Source: Burkholderia sp.
GTDB taxonomy: Bacteria; Pseudomonadota; Gammaproteobacteria; Burkholderiales; Burkholderiaceae
Length of the DNA: 38,837 bases
Direction: 5' to 3'
Assembly: GCA_030151225.1 (NCBI GenBank)
Contig: JASLEG010000217.1
Span: 1-38,837 of the forward strand
A model generated the notes under the pieces. That model was not told where the DNA came from, ran no database searches, and saw only the letters and a program-made list of their open reading frames with translations. A program made the position numbers and the translations under genes. This document shows positions 1 to 8,135 of the stretch, piece by piece (position 1 is the stretch's first letter; each line of letters starts with the position of its first letter).

Positions 1-214
1 CGGCCACCGCCAGCGGCAGCGCCACCTTGGCCCAGAACAGCGGGGTGCGCGCGACCTCGGCCAGATCGTGGCGCAGGCCCAGCACGGCCAGCATCAGCAC
101 GAACGCGCCGGCCACGCCGATCGCGGCGGCCGCGCCGAAGCGCCGGGCCGCCACGTGCGGGTCGACGGGCTCGACGTGGTTCGCGAGCAGGGAAATCAGG
201 TCATCGGTCTTCAT
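1..214 (-). CDS. NrsF-like anti-sigma factor (DUF1109), N-terminal part, cut by window edge
   Basis: The minus-strand frame opens with ATG at 212-214 and runs off the left edge after 71 codons. It begins MKTDDLISLLANHVEPVDP, then has a hydrophobic segment at about residues 27-46 and a second one starting near the edge, around a short loop containing TPLFWAKVALPLAVA. The MKTDDLI start, the Ala-rich first membrane helix and the 'TP.FW.K' loop are typical of DUF1109/NrsF, an inner-membrane protein that holds an ECF sigma factor of the SigF type inactive until oxidative or metal stress. No sigma gene precedes it here, because the 160 bases upstream are non-coding, so the partner would have to lie beyond the left edge or elsewhere. 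The family call is good; the regulatory role is inferred from the family. Confidence 0.75.
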   Translation of the reverse strand, partial: MKTDDLISLLANHVEPVDPHVAARRFGAAAAIGVAGAFVLMLAVLGLRHDLAEVARTPLFWAKVALPLAVA

Positions 215-279
215 GGTGGTGCCCGAATCCGGGCGGTGCGGCGCCGCGATGGCGGTCCGGCCCGGTGGCCGGCGCATCG

Positions 280-327
280 CGACGCTGTAATGAATTCGTT
301 GCGGACGGCCGGTCGGTTACAGCGTCG
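280..327. repeat. 11-bp inverted repeat around the sigma-F-like promoter
   Basis: The arms CGACGCTGTAA (280-290) and TTACAGCGTCG (317-327) are perfect inverted repeats separated by 26 bases. The right arm overlaps the GTAACC -35 element. It sits between the histidine kinase stop (374) and the nrsF-like start (214). It could be a regulator site, or a hairpin ending the kinase transcript, but it has no T-tract. Confidence 0.5.
295..320 (-). promoter_or_regulatory. ECF sigma-F-type promoter in front of the nrsF-like gene
   Basis: On the minus strand GTAACC (315-320) and CGAA (295-298) are separated by exactly 16 bases, ahead of the start codon at 214. This is the -35/-10 pattern I recall as published for the Caulobacter SigF regulon, the family in which NrsF was defined. 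The expected start site would leave a leader of roughly 70 bases. The match is seen directly; its use is inferred. Confidence 0.55.
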
Positions 328-373
328 GGCCGCGCAGCGTGAATTTTACGGTGCCCCCACGGCCGGCGCGGCT

Positions 374-2368
374 TCACGCGCCGCCGGGCCGCGCGATATG
401 GACCTCGAGCGTGGTGCCGCCCGCGCCCGAATCGATTCGCAGCCGGCCGCCGAGCCGCGCCACGCGAGCGCGCAGGCTGCCCATGCCGATCCCGCCGTGC
501 GCCGAGGGCGTATCAGGGTCGAATCCGCGGCCGTTGTCGGCCACGGTGAGCCGCAAGCCGTCGGCCGCATCGTGGGCCAGCGCGACCTCGACGCGGGTCG
601 CGCCGCTGTGGCGCAGCGCGTTGGTGGCTGCCTCCTGCAGCACGCGCATCACGTCGAGACAGACCGCGTTCGGCAGGCGCAGCCCGTCGATGCCCTCGAG
701 CCGCCAGCGGCAGTCGATGTCCTGCGCCTCGAAGGCACGCGCGAAGCGGTGCCGCATCGGCGCGACGAAGCCGTCGAGCGAGCGGGTGCCGGCGTGATCG
801 AGCGAGGCGGTGTCGATGATGATGCGCAGGTCGTCGCGCAATTCCTTCAGGAGCCCGAGGAATCGCGCCGGCGGCATCTCCTGCGGCGCGTGCTCGAGCG
901 TGGTGATGCTCGACACCAGCGTGCCGCCGAGCCCGTCGTGCAGGTCCTGCGCGAGGCTCAGCCGCTCGTTCAGGCGCGTGTTGGTCATCTGCAGCGCGTG
1001 CTCGCGATCGAGCGTGTCGCGCAGGTCGTGCTGCGCGGCGGCCACGGCGCGCGTCAGCTCGTCGTTGAACTGCTCGATGCGACGCAGGTTGGTCACGAAG
1101 CGCCAGGCCAGCACCAGCGCCATGCCGATCATCTCGAACTGCGCGGCCAGCGAGGTGTAGTACATGTTGTCGCTCAGCACGCCGAGGAAGGTCAGGATGT
1201 CGTGCACGCAAGCCACGATGAACACGAACATGCAGACCGACAGCGCGAGCCGGTCCGCGCGCGGGCGGCGCAGCGAATACACGATGAAGCCGCTGCAGCA
1301 GCCGATGAACACGAACGCCGGGATCACGGCGATGGCCGCGCGCACCGTCTCGATCGCCGCGCGCGGCGCGGCCAGCATCGCCGCGGTCTGCAGCGCCGCG
1401 AGCAGCCACAGGCCCCATTCGAGTCGCGGCAGGTGGCGGCCCGAGAAGCGCACCGTGAACACGGCGAAGCTGGTGGCGAACACCACCACCGCGATCGACA
1501 TCGCCGCTTCCCAGCCGTCGGTGCTCGTGAACGGCCACGGCGAGGTGGCCGCCTGATTCATCTGGAAGCACCACCAGGCCATCGACTGCAGTCCGAACCA
1601 GCCGTACACGCTCTCGCGACGGCGCATCAGCCACAGCACGATGAAGAAGCAGCCGAGCGTGGAGGTGACGGCCAGGCTGTAGAGCTGCAGGTCGTGGCGC
1701 ACCGCGTGCGCATGCGCGTAGCGGTGCTCGACCAGCGCCGGCGGGCCCACCAGCATCGGTCCCAGGCCGGGTGCGTAGGCGGCCAGTCCCGACACGCGGA
1801 TCAGCAGCGTGTTGCCGTCGGCGCGCAGCAGCGGGGCGGGCAGCAGCCCGCTGCGCGGCGTGTTCCAGGCGCGGCTCAGCGGCTCGACCAGCCGCGCGTC
1901 GTTGGCCAGCAGCGTGTCGTTGAGGTACACCGCGCCGGCCATGTTCACGTAATCGATGAACAGCGCCGTGGGCTGGCCGGCGAGGCAGTCGGCGGGCCAG
2001 CCCACGCGGTACCACACCACGCCGTCGAAGCCGGGCCAGCGCCGGGTCCAGACGTCGGGCAGGGTGACCGGCGTCCAGCCCGCGGCGGGCGGCGCCGCGT
2101 CGTCCCAGCCGCTGCCGCGCGCGGCCTGCACGCTCAGCGCGCAGCCCTCGATGCCGTTCTCGGCGAACGCGGCCGGCACGGCGTGCGTCGGTGCCGGCGT
2201 GGCCGACAGCGCGAAGCTCGGCGACGCGACGTGCGGCGCGGGCGTGAACGGCAGCGGGTCGGCAGCCGGCGCGTCGGCCGGCTTCGCCCCGGCGGCGCGC
2301 GCGGTGGTGGCGGCGGTGAGCGGCGCGAGCACCAGCAGCAGCAGCGCGAGCCACGGCAGGAACGCCAT
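374..2368 (-). CDS. 7TM-DISM sensor histidine kinase (HisKA_3/HATPase type)
   Basis: This is a membrane sensor kinase of 664 residues. A signal peptide (residues 1-25) leads to a periplasmic beta-sandwich domain (about 60-230, with WYRVGW and NDTLLAND features), then about seven membrane helices (about 235-430), a short coiled coil, and a kinase core. H477 in DLHDGLGG is the expected phospho-acceptor of the NarL/DegS-type HisKA_3 family. The N box (N583 in EAATNALRHS), the G1 motif DNGRGF (611-616) and the G2 motif GGIGMGS are intact, so an active kinase is expected. The response regulator lies immediately upstream and the two probably form one operon. I chose ATG at 2368 because it starts exactly at the signal peptide. 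GTG at 2452 is an alternative, 23 bases after the regulator stop; neither start has a strong ribosome site. The stimulus is unknown. Confidence 0.87.
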   Translation of the reverse strand: MAFLPWLALLLLVLAPLTAATTARAAGAKPADAPAADPLPFTPAPHVASPSFALSATPAPTHAVPAAFAENGIEGCALSVQAARGSGWDDAAPPAAGWTPVTLPDVWTRRWPGFDGVVWYRVGWPADCLAGQPTALFIDYVNMAGAVYLNDTLLANDARLVEPLSRAWNTPRSGLLPAPLLRADGNTLLIRVSGLAAYAPGLGPMLVGPPALVEHRYAHAHAVRHDLQLYSLAVTSTLGCFFIVLWLMRRRESVYGWFGLQSMAWWCFQMNQAATSPWPFTSTDGWEAAMSIAVVVFATSFAVFTVRFSGRHLPRLEWGLWLLAALQTAAMLAAPRAAIETVRAAIAVIPAFVFIGCCSGFIVYSLRRPRADRLALSVCMFVFIVACVHDILTFLGVLSDNMYYTSLAAQFEMIGMALVLAWRFVTNLRRIEQFNDELTRAVAAAQHDLRDTLDREHALQMTNTRLNERLSLAQDLHDGLGGTLVSSITTLEHAPQEMPPARFLGLLKELRDDLRIIIDTASLDHAGTRSLDGFVAPMRHRFARAFEAQDIDCRWRLEGIDGLRLPNAVCLDVMRVLQEAATNALRHSGATRVEVALAHDAADGLRLTVADNGRGFDPDTPSAHGGIGMGSLRARVARLGGRLRIDSGAGGTTLEVHIARPGGA

Positions 2369-2475
2369 GATCGCGCGGGTCGAGGCGAGCGCGGTCGGCC
2401 GGCCGTGCCGCGACGGGCCGAGGCGCCGGCTGCGATCGCAGGAGGGGTTCACGTCGGAATCGCCGTGCGTCCGTT

Positions 2476-3207
2476 TCAGGGCAGCAGCCCGTGCGCGCGT
2501 GCCTCGTACACGGCCTGCGTGCGCGAGCGCACCGCGAGCTTCTTGTAGATGTTCTTGATGTGGCACTCGACGGTCAGGCGCGACAGCGACAGCAGCTCGG
2601 AAATCTCGCGATTGGTCAGCCCCTTGCTGACGATGCCGAGGATTTCCACCTCGCGGCGGCTCAGGCGCACGGGCGGCGCGCCGTCGCGCGAGGGCAGCAG
2701 CGCGCCGGCGGCCGGTGCCGACGCGGGGGCCGCGGCGGGGCTGGCGGCCGGGGCCGCGTTCACGGCGGTATCGAGGATGTGGCGCGCCACGAACGGGTCG
2801 ATCGGCGCGCCGCCGCGCAGCACGCTGCGGATCGACAGCGCGATCTCGAGATCGTCGCGTTCCTTGAGCAGATAGCCGGTCGCGCCGGCCTGCAGCGCGC
2901 CCACGATGGTCGGGCCGGTGCTCCAGGTGGAGATCACCACGATCGGCAGCGCCGGGTCGGCCTCGTGCCATTCGCGGATCAGGTCGATGCCGGAGCCGTC
3001 GGGCAGGCCGATGTCCACCAGCGCGATCGCGCAGGGTTGGGCCGCGCGCGTGGCACGGGCTTCGGAAAGGCTGCCGGCGTACAGCAGGGCGTCGTCCGGG
3101 TAGCCGAGCGAGGCGAGGATCGTGGCGAGACGGCGCCGCATCTGCGGCTCGTCGTCGACGATCAGGAGCGGGCCGGGTACCAGCGGTTCCGGGGGCAAGA
3201 GCGTCAT
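2476..3207 (-). CDS. NarL/LuxR-type response regulator
   Basis: This two-domain regulator of 243 residues has a receiver domain (about 13-135) with the acidic pocket D18-D19, phospho-acceptor D65 in VDIGLPDGSG, T94 and K114. An Ala/Pro-rich linker follows (about 145-170), then a LuxR-type helix-turn-helix (about 180-240) with LSRREVEIL, GLTNREIS and HIKNIYKKL. It is the cognate partner of the kinase just downstream (107 bases from this stop to the favoured kinase start, 23 bases to the alternative one). I chose ATG at 3207 because it precedes the receiver fold by the usual few residues; the frame is open back to 3384 but that extension is Arg-rich and unlike a protein. Two palindromes lie in the upstream gap. 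Target genes are not evident. Confidence 0.9.
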   Translation of the reverse strand: MTLLPPEPLVPGPLLIVDDEPQMRRRLATILASLGYPDDALLYAGSLSEARATRAAQPCAIALVDIGLPDGSGIDLIREWHEADPALPIVVISTWSTGPTIVGALQAGATGYLLKERDDLEIALSIRSVLRGGAPIDPFVARHILDTAVNAAPAASPAAAPASAPAAGALLPSRDGAPPVRLSRREVEILGIVSKGLTNREISELLSLSRLTVECHIKNIYKKLAVRSRTQAVYEARAHGLLP

Positions 3208-3421
3208 GGTCGCGTATCGGTGTAACTGGGTCGGATGGCGAACGGCACGCGCCCGCGACGACGCGGGTGCGTGCCCGACGGCAGGAGCGGTGGCCGCGCG
3301 GCCCTCGGAGGCGCGATGCGGCGGGGATTCCGGCCGGGGTCCGGTACCGGCACGCGCCCGATGGGCGGCCCGGCATCGTTGCATGATACGCGAGCGATCC
3401 TGCCGATTCCTTACCTATTCG

Positions 3422-3449
3422 CGATGATTTCGTGCATATGCACGCATCG
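3422..3449. promoter_or_regulatory. Perfect 14-bp palindrome with outer arms
   Basis: CGTGCATATGCACG (3431-3444) is a perfect palindrome. It is flanked by CGATG (3422-3426) and CATCG (3445-3449), which also match each other. It lies about 215 bases upstream of the response-regulator start and may be a regulator site. Confidence 0.4.
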
Positions 3450-3487
3450 TTCCGCGGCCTGACGCGGCTCGTTTTCCAGTCCGTGCG

Positions 3488-3504
3488 ATGGCAAACGTTG
3501 CCAT
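3488..3504. promoter_or_regulatory. 7-3-7 inverted repeat ATGGCAA/TTGCCAT
   Basis: ATGGCAA (3488-3494) and TTGCCAT (3498-3504) form a perfect dyad around ACG. Such compact dyads are typical of dimeric repressor sites. It lies between the MFS terminator and the two-component operon, and the cognate protein is unknown. Confidence 0.4.
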
Positions 3505-3585
3505 GCGGATCTTTCGTGAAAATTCGGCGATTTCAGCGGCTGTCGGTGATGTCGGCAGCGCAGGGCGCGAGCGCTCGATTCATGG

Positions 3586-3608
3586 AAAAGGGCGCCATCC
3601 TGGCGCCC
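3586..3608 (-). terminator. Rho-independent terminator of the Bcr/CflA exporter gene
   Basis: GGGCGCC (3590-3596) and GGCGCCC (3602-3608) form a 7-bp stem with a 5-base loop. On the minus strand the stem is followed by TTTT (3586-3589). It lies 57 bases past the exporter stop. Confidence 0.7.
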
Positions 3609-3665
3609 GAAAGCTTGGATCGAATGCGAGATTGCCGGGCAGCGCGGCTCACGTGCTTGCATCGC

Positions 3666-4991
3666 TCACGGCATCCGTCGGTCTCGAGGCGCCGGCACCG
3701 GCGCGGCCCGATGTGCCGGATGCCGGGCCGCGCCCGCCACGCGCTCCGTGGCGCCCGTTCGCAGCACCGCCAGCACGGCCGCGAACGCGAGGCTCGCCGC
3801 GGCGGTGATCGCGATCAGCGGCACGGCGCTGCCGTCCGCGCCGGCCGTGAGCCGGTCGAGCAGCGCCCCGCAGGCGGCGGTGATCGCCATCTGGATGAAG
3901 AAGAACAGGCCCGAGGCGGCGCCGGCGATGTGCGCGAACGGCTGCAGCACCGCGAACTGGCAGGCCGGAATCGCCAGGCCCACCGACACCATCGCCACGA
4001 GCATCGGCGCGACGATCGTCCAGGCCTGCGGCGCGTGGCCGAGGTTCGCCGCGCACAGCACGGCCGCCGCGGCGAGATTGACGCGCGCCGCGATCGCGAG
4101 CACGGCGTCGGGCGTCATGCGCGCCTGCAGGCGGCGGTACAGCGCCGAGCCGATCAGGTAGCCGGACACGGTCAGCGCGAACACGGCGGCATAGGCCGCA
4201 TCCGAGAGGTGCAGATGCCGCTGGAACAGCGCCGACGATCCGGCGATGAACGGAAAGTAGCTGCAGTAGACGCAGCCGATCGCGAGCGAGTAGCGCATGA
4301 AATGGCGGCTGCGCAGCAGTTGCGCATAGCTGCCGGCGAGCGCGCGCAGCGCATGCATGGCCGGCACCGATGCGGGCGACGCCTGCGCGGCGCGCGTTTC
4401 CGGCAGCCAGCGCCAGGCGAAACCCGCGCCGGCCACGCCGCCCACGGCCAGCAGCACAAACACGGCGCGCCAGCCGCCCGCGCCGGCCACGGCGCTGCCC
4501 GCGAGCGGCGCGATCACCGGCGACAGCGCCATGCCGGCCGACAGCGCGCTGAGCAGCGCCACCTGGCGCGTGGCGTCGAAGTGCTCGCGCACGATCACGC
4601 GGCCGATCACGGCGCCGCCGCAACCGCCGAGCGCCTGGATCGCGCGCGCGGCCAGCAGGGTCGGCACGTCGGCGGCGAACGCGCACACCAGCGAGGCGGC
4701 CACGTACACGGCCAGCCCCGCGAGCAGCACCGGGCGGCGGCCGTGGCGATCCGACAGCGGCCCCATGATCAGCATCGAGGCGGCGTAGCCCACCATGTAG
4801 GTGGTCAGCGTCGATTGCAGCTGCGCGTCGCTCGCGCGCAGCGCATCGGCCATCGCGGGCAGCGCCGGCAGATACGCGTCGATCGCGGCGCGCGGCAGGC
4901 ACACGATCAGCAGCAGGAGCCAGAGCCAGGCGCGATCGGACAGCGGACGGTCGGCGGGCGGGCGGGACGGAGACGAGGACGGCGTGGGCAT
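3666..4991 (-). CDS. Bcr/CflA-family MFS drug exporter
   Basis: This is a 441-residue major-facilitator protein of the inner membrane with about 12 hydrophobic helices. Helix 1 is preceded by a short Pro/Ser-rich cytoplasmic tail. The first-loop motif is GPLSDRHGRRPVLLAG (MFS motif A), and the segment RAAIDAYLPALPAMADAL is the hallmark of the Bcr/CflA drug:H+ antiporter branch (bicyclomycin, chloramphenicol, sulfonamide export). The length is slightly above the usual 390-410 because of a hydrophilic C-terminal tail of about 40 residues. It is divergent from the MocR-type regulator at 5092, with 100 bases between the starts, so that regulator may control it. Substrate is not predictable. ATG at 4991 fits the fold; the ribosome site is weak. 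Confidence 0.88.
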   Translation of the reverse strand: MPTPSSSPSRPPADRPLSDRAWLWLLLLIVCLPRAAIDAYLPALPAMADALRASDAQLQSTLTTYMVGYAASMLIMGPLSDRHGRRPVLLAGLAVYVAASLVCAFAADVPTLLAARAIQALGGCGGAVIGRVIVREHFDATRQVALLSALSAGMALSPVIAPLAGSAVAGAGGWRAVFVLLAVGGVAGAGFAWRWLPETRAAQASPASVPAMHALRALAGSYAQLLRSRHFMRYSLAIGCVYCSYFPFIAGSSALFQRHLHLSDAAYAAVFALTVSGYLIGSALYRRLQARMTPDAVLAIAARVNLAAAAVLCAANLGHAPQAWTIVAPMLVAMVSVGLAIPACQFAVLQPFAHIAGAASGLFFFIQMAITAACGALLDRLTAGADGSAVPLIAITAAASLAFAAVLAVLRTGATERVAGAARHPAHRAAPVPAPRDRRMP

Positions 4992-5091
4992 GGGCAGGTT
5001 CGGAGCAGGCTGGGCAGATTCGACGGCTCGACTCTACCGAGCATGTGGTATAAGCCGAAGATCCATTAATTCGACGCCTGACTGGACCACT

Positions 5092-6615
5092 ATGACGCGA
5101 GGCAAGGCCGCGATTCCGCTCGATTTGCCGAGGCCGCCGGGGCTGGACGCGCCGGGCGGCGCGTCGAAGCAGGACCGGATCGCCGAGGCGCTGCGCGAGG
5201 CGATCCTGCAGCGGCGGCTGCCGGCGGGCGCGCTGCTGCCGTCCACGCGCACGCTGGCCGAGCGCTGGCAGGTGGCGCGCGGCACCGTGGAGGCCGCGTT
5301 CGAGCGGCTGGTGGCGGAAGGCTGGCTGTCGCGCGTGCGCGGCTCGGGCACGCGCGTGGCCGCGGTCGTGCCCGACGCGTATCTGCGCGTGGCGACCGAG
5401 GCGCTGCCGGGCGGCGCCCGGAACCATGCCGAAGCCGGTCCGGACACCCGCGCCGGCACCGCCGCGCTCGCCGCCGCCGACACCGAATCGCCGAGCGGCA
5501 ACCGCATCGGCGTGCCCTTCGTGGCGCGCCTGGCCGATCCGTCGCTGCTGCGCGCGGCCGACTGGAAACGCCAGCTCGGCGCCGCGCTCGCGAGCCTGAA
5601 GCCGGCCGAGCTCGGCGCGGCCTCGCCGGGCGGCGACGCGGTGCTGCGCGCGCGGATCGCCGCCTACCTCGGCGAATACCGCGGCATCGCCTGTGCGGCC
5701 GGCGACGTGTTCATCACGGCCGGCATCCGCCATTCGCTCGATCTCGTGATGCGCGCGATCGGCGTGCGCGGCCGCGCGGTCGCGATCGAGGATCCCGGCT
5801 ATCCGATGACGGCGCAGCTCGTCGCGCTGAACGGCGCTCGCGCGCTGTCCGTCGAGGTCGATCCGCAGGGGCTGGTGGCGGCGCGGCTGGCCGCGCATCG
5901 CGGGCTGGCGGCCGTGTGCGTGACGCCGGCGCACCAGTCGCCGCTCGGCATCACGATGTCGGTGTCGCGTCGCCTCGAACTGCTCGACTGGGCGCAGCGC
6001 GGCGGCGCGTGGATCGTGGAGGACGACTACGACGGCGAGTTCAGCTACCAGGCCGCGCCGCTGCCGGCGCTGAAGGCGCTCGACCGCCACGACCGCGCGA
6101 TCTATTGCGGCTCGTTCAACAAGACGCTGTTCGCGGGGCTGCGGATCGGCTTCGTGGTGGCGCCGGCCGCGCTGCGCGAGCGGCTCGCCACGCTGCTCGC
6201 CGCGACCGGCCGGCCGGTGGGCGCGATCGAGCAGCGCGCGCTGGCCGGCTTCATCGGCGACGGCGGCTTCGCGAAACACCTGCGCGCGAGCCGGCACGCC
6301 TACCAGCAGCGCCGCGACGCCGTGCTCGCGCGGCTCGCGGCCGGCGCGGCGGGGCGCTACGCCGTGTCGGGCGAGCAGGCGGGCTTCCACTTCGTGCTGT
6401 GGCTCGATCCGGCGCGCGACGAATCCGCGTTCGTGGCGTCGGCCGCCGCGCGGGGCATCGCGCTGCAGCCGCTCGGGCGCTTCTGCGAGGCGGTGCGCCT
6501 GCCGCCGGCGGTGCTGGTCGGCTATTCGGCGCTGACGCCCGCGCAGGCGCGCCATGCCGGGCGCACGCTCGCGCGCGTGCTGGCGGGTGAGGAGGGGGAG
6601 ACGGCGCGGGAGTGA
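5092..6615 (+). CDS. MocR-type (GntR/aminotransferase fusion) PLP-dependent regulator
   Basis: This is a 507-residue fusion. The N-terminal GntR winged helix (about residues 25-95) carries AEALREAILQ, LPSTRTLAERWQVARGTVEAAF and RVRGSGTRV. After a variable linker comes a fold-type I aminotransferase-like domain. K344 in SFNKTLFAGLRIG is the expected PLP Schiff-base lysine, and EDDYDGEFSYQ and PAHQSPLGI are further cofactor-pocket motifs. The family (MocR/PdxR/GabR/TauR) senses PLP or an amino compound and usually controls the divergent gene, here the Bcr/CflA exporter. The upstream gap holds CTGGACC (5082-5088), resembling half-sites described for MocR regulators, and GTGGT/ACCAC half-sites (5045-5049 and 5086-5090). 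ATG at 5092 is the first start that keeps the full GntR domain. Effector unknown. Confidence 0.9.
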   Translation: MTRGKAAIPLDLPRPPGLDAPGGASKQDRIAEALREAILQRRLPAGALLPSTRTLAERWQVARGTVEAAFERLVAEGWLSRVRGSGTRVAAVVPDAYLRVATEALPGGARNHAEAGPDTRAGTAALAAADTESPSGNRIGVPFVARLADPSLLRAADWKRQLGAALASLKPAELGAASPGGDAVLRARIAAYLGEYRGIACAAGDVFITAGIRHSLDLVMRAIGVRGRAVAIEDPGYPMTAQLVALNGARALSVEVDPQGLVAARLAAHRGLAAVCVTPAHQSPLGITMSVSRRLELLDWAQRGGAWIVEDDYDGEFSYQAAPLPALKALDRHDRAIYCGSFNKTLFAGLRIGFVVAPAALRERLATLLAATGRPVGAIEQRALAGFIGDGGFAKHLRASRHAYQQRRDAVLARLAAGAAGRYAVSGEQAGFHFVLWLDPARDESAFVASAAARGIALQPLGRFCEAVRLPPAVLVGYSALTPAQARHAGRTLARVLAGEEGETARE

Positions 6616-6627
6616 GGTGCCGGCGCG

Positions 6628-6981
6628 TCAGGGATGCGCGGCGGATGCGGCCGAAGCCGGCGCGGCGGTCCGCTCGGTCTGTTCCTTCAGGCAGTTCTGC
6701 ACCACGATCATCGAGGCCTGATCGGGGTTCAGCAGCGTGGGCGTGCCGTAGATCGTCTCGATCGCCTCGTCCACGGCATGGGCGTCGAAGCCGTCGCCGT
6801 AATACTTGTGCGACTGCGCGATCGCCTGTGCCTTGGTCTTGTGCTTCTTGCGCCAGCCGGAGATCTGCTGGGCGACGTCGCCCAGCGCCGGGCAGTTGCC
6901 CTGGAACACCTGGGCGTGGGACGGGAGCGCCGGCAGCGCGAGAACGCACGCGGCGGCGACGGACAAGACGGCTTGCTTCAT
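6628..6981 (-). CDS. Small secreted protein, hypothetical
   Basis: This is a 117-residue protein with a clear Sec signal peptide (positive start, hydrophobic core, SHA cleavage near residue 22). The mature part starts QVFQGNCPALGDV and holds two cysteines, in NCPAL and in VVQNCLKEQ, which could form a disulfide. It includes a Lys-rich helix WRKKHKTKAQAIAQ and an Ala-rich C-terminal tail. AGGA lies 10-13 bases ahead of ATG at 6981. It is convergent with the MocR regulator (12 bases between stops) and lies downstream of dgdR on the same strand with about 150 bases between. I do not recognise the family. The periplasmic location is well supported; the function is not. Confidence 0.7.
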   Translation of the reverse strand: MKQAVLSVAAACVLALPALPSHAQVFQGNCPALGDVAQQISGWRKKHKTKAQAIAQSHKYYGDGFDAHAVDEAIETIYGTPTLLNPDQASMIVVQNCLKEQTERTAAPASAASAAHP

Positions 6982-7130
6982 CGGGACATTCCTGTGGATC
7001 GGGGGCGCGGGCCGGCAGCGGTCCGGCCCGCGCGAGTCGCACAGTCTATCGAAAAGCGGCGCCGCGGATCGCGGATCGCCGGCCCGCGCCGCGTGTCGCT
7101 CTTGCGGCGTGATGCCGCAGCTCGGCCGGC

Positions 7131-8012
7131 TCACAGCGCTGGCAGCACCGCGCGGATGTGGTCGGCGAACGCGGCCACCAGCGGCGTGGGCTGCTCGCGG
7201 GCGAGCCGCAGCGTGATGCCGACGGCCGGCAGCGGCGGCAACGCCGGATCGCCGTTCAGGATCGCCAGGTCGGGCGGCACGGCCGTCTGCGTCAGCACCG
7301 CGAAGGCCTGACCCGAGCGCACCAGCGCCGTGAGCCCGGCCAGGCTGCTGCTCGCGTAGGCGATCCGGTAGGCGCGGCCCGCGCGCTGCAGCGCCTCGCG
7401 CGCGGCCAGGTGGTCGAGCGTGTCGGGGTCGGACAGCGCGAGCGGCAGCGGCGCGAAATCGGCCGGTGCGAGGCCCGGATAGCCGATCCACACCAGTGGC
7501 TCGCGGCGCACGATCGCCGGCTCGGATGCCTCGCCCGCCGGCTCGTCCGGCCGCGCGTCGGGCACCGACACGATCGCGAGATCGAGCGCGCGCTTGCGCA
7601 GCCGCTCGTGCAGGCGCGGCGTGGGCGCACAGAACACGTCCACCTGCGCGTGCGGATGCTGGATCGCGAACTGCCGCAGCAGCGGCGGCAGGAACACGGT
7701 GGCGTAATCGTCGGGGCAGCCGAAGCGGATCGTGCCGGCCAGGCCCTTGCCGGACAGGTCGGCCAGCGCCTCGTCGTGCAGCCGCAGGATGCGTTGCGCG
7801 TGCGCGAGCAGGCGCTCGCCGGGCGGCGTCAGCAGCACGCCGCGCCCGGTGCGCTGGAACAGCGGCTGGTCGAGCACGTCCTCGAGCCGGCGCAGCTGCT
7901 GGCTCAGCGCGGATTGCGTGCGGCCCACGCGCTCGGCGGCGCGGCTCAGCGCGCGCAGCTCGGCGATGGCCACGAAGCTGCGCAACAGGTCGATGTCGAG
8001 GGTACGGCTCAC
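7131..8012 (-). CDS. dgdR: LysR-type regulator of dialkylglycine decarboxylase (DgdR)
   Basis: This is a 293-residue LysR-type regulator. The N-terminal helix-turn-helix (residues about 7-66) contains LLRSFVAIAELRALSRAAERV and the family signature TQSALSQQLRRLE. It is followed by a type-2 periplasmic-binding-like effector domain from about residue 93 (GTIRFGCPDDYATVFLP). It starts with GTG at 8010-8012 and is divergent from dgdA, the arrangement reported for B. cepacia, where DgdR represses dgdA and is relieved by dialkylglycines such as 2-methylalanine. The 123-base gap carries inverted and direct repeats suited to a LysR protein. The LysR assignment is certain; the DgdR name rests on the partner gene. 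Confidence 0.85.
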   Translation of the reverse strand: MSRTLDIDLLRSFVAIAELRALSRAAERVGRTQSALSQQLRRLEDVLDQPLFQRTGRGVLLTPPGERLLAHAQRILRLHDEALADLSGKGLAGTIRFGCPDDYATVFLPPLLRQFAIQHPHAQVDVFCAPTPRLHERLRKRALDLAIVSVPDARPDEPAGEASEPAIVRREPLVWIGYPGLAPADFAPLPLALSDPDTLDHLAAREALQRAGRAYRIAYASSSLAGLTALVRSGQAFAVLTQTAVPPDLAILNGDPALPPLPAVGITLRLAREQPTPLVAAFADHIRAVLPAL

Positions 8013-8014
8013 GA

Positions 8015-8057
8015 TATTAGATTTTCTTCTATCTGGGTTTAGAACTATTAGATTCTA
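8015..8057. promoter_or_regulatory. Probable DgdR operator region between dgdR and dgdA
   Basis: TATTAGATT occurs twice as a direct repeat (8015-8023 and 8046-8054), starts 31 bases apart (about three helical turns). The second copy lies inside an inverted repeat TAGAA-N8-TTCTA (8040-8057), the kind of dyad LysR regulators bind. The stretch is strikingly AT-rich for this genome. Confidence 0.6.
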
Positions 8058-8135
8058 TAAAACCAGAACGGCCTCTAGACTGCAACGGTCATCTACATGC
8101 GGCGGCCCCCGGTCGCCCAGCCCAGGAGAGCCACG

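Larger units (their letters stand above)
3208..3585. other. Intergenic region upstream of the two-component pair
   Basis: I see no convincing gene in this stretch. It separates the response-regulator start from the terminator of the MFS gene and probably carries the promoter of the two-component operon. Its AT-rich part (about 3400-3560) holds two palindromes, listed separately. A short minus-strand frame at 3411-3662 has no ribosome site and no recognisable protein character. Confidence 0.6.

Noticed and set aside
68..2548. 826-codon plus-strand open frame
   Set aside because: It is antisense to the histidine kinase, rich in Arg, His and Gln without any domain. Long open antisense frames are expected at this GC.
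3411..3662. 83-codon minus-strand frame between the terminator and the response regulator
   Set aside because: It crosses the exporter terminator, has no ribosome site, and its sequence is not protein-like.
3432..5069. 545-codon plus-strand open frame
   Set aside because: It overlaps the Bcr/CflA exporter on the other strand and has Arg/His-rich composition; no ribosome site or family.
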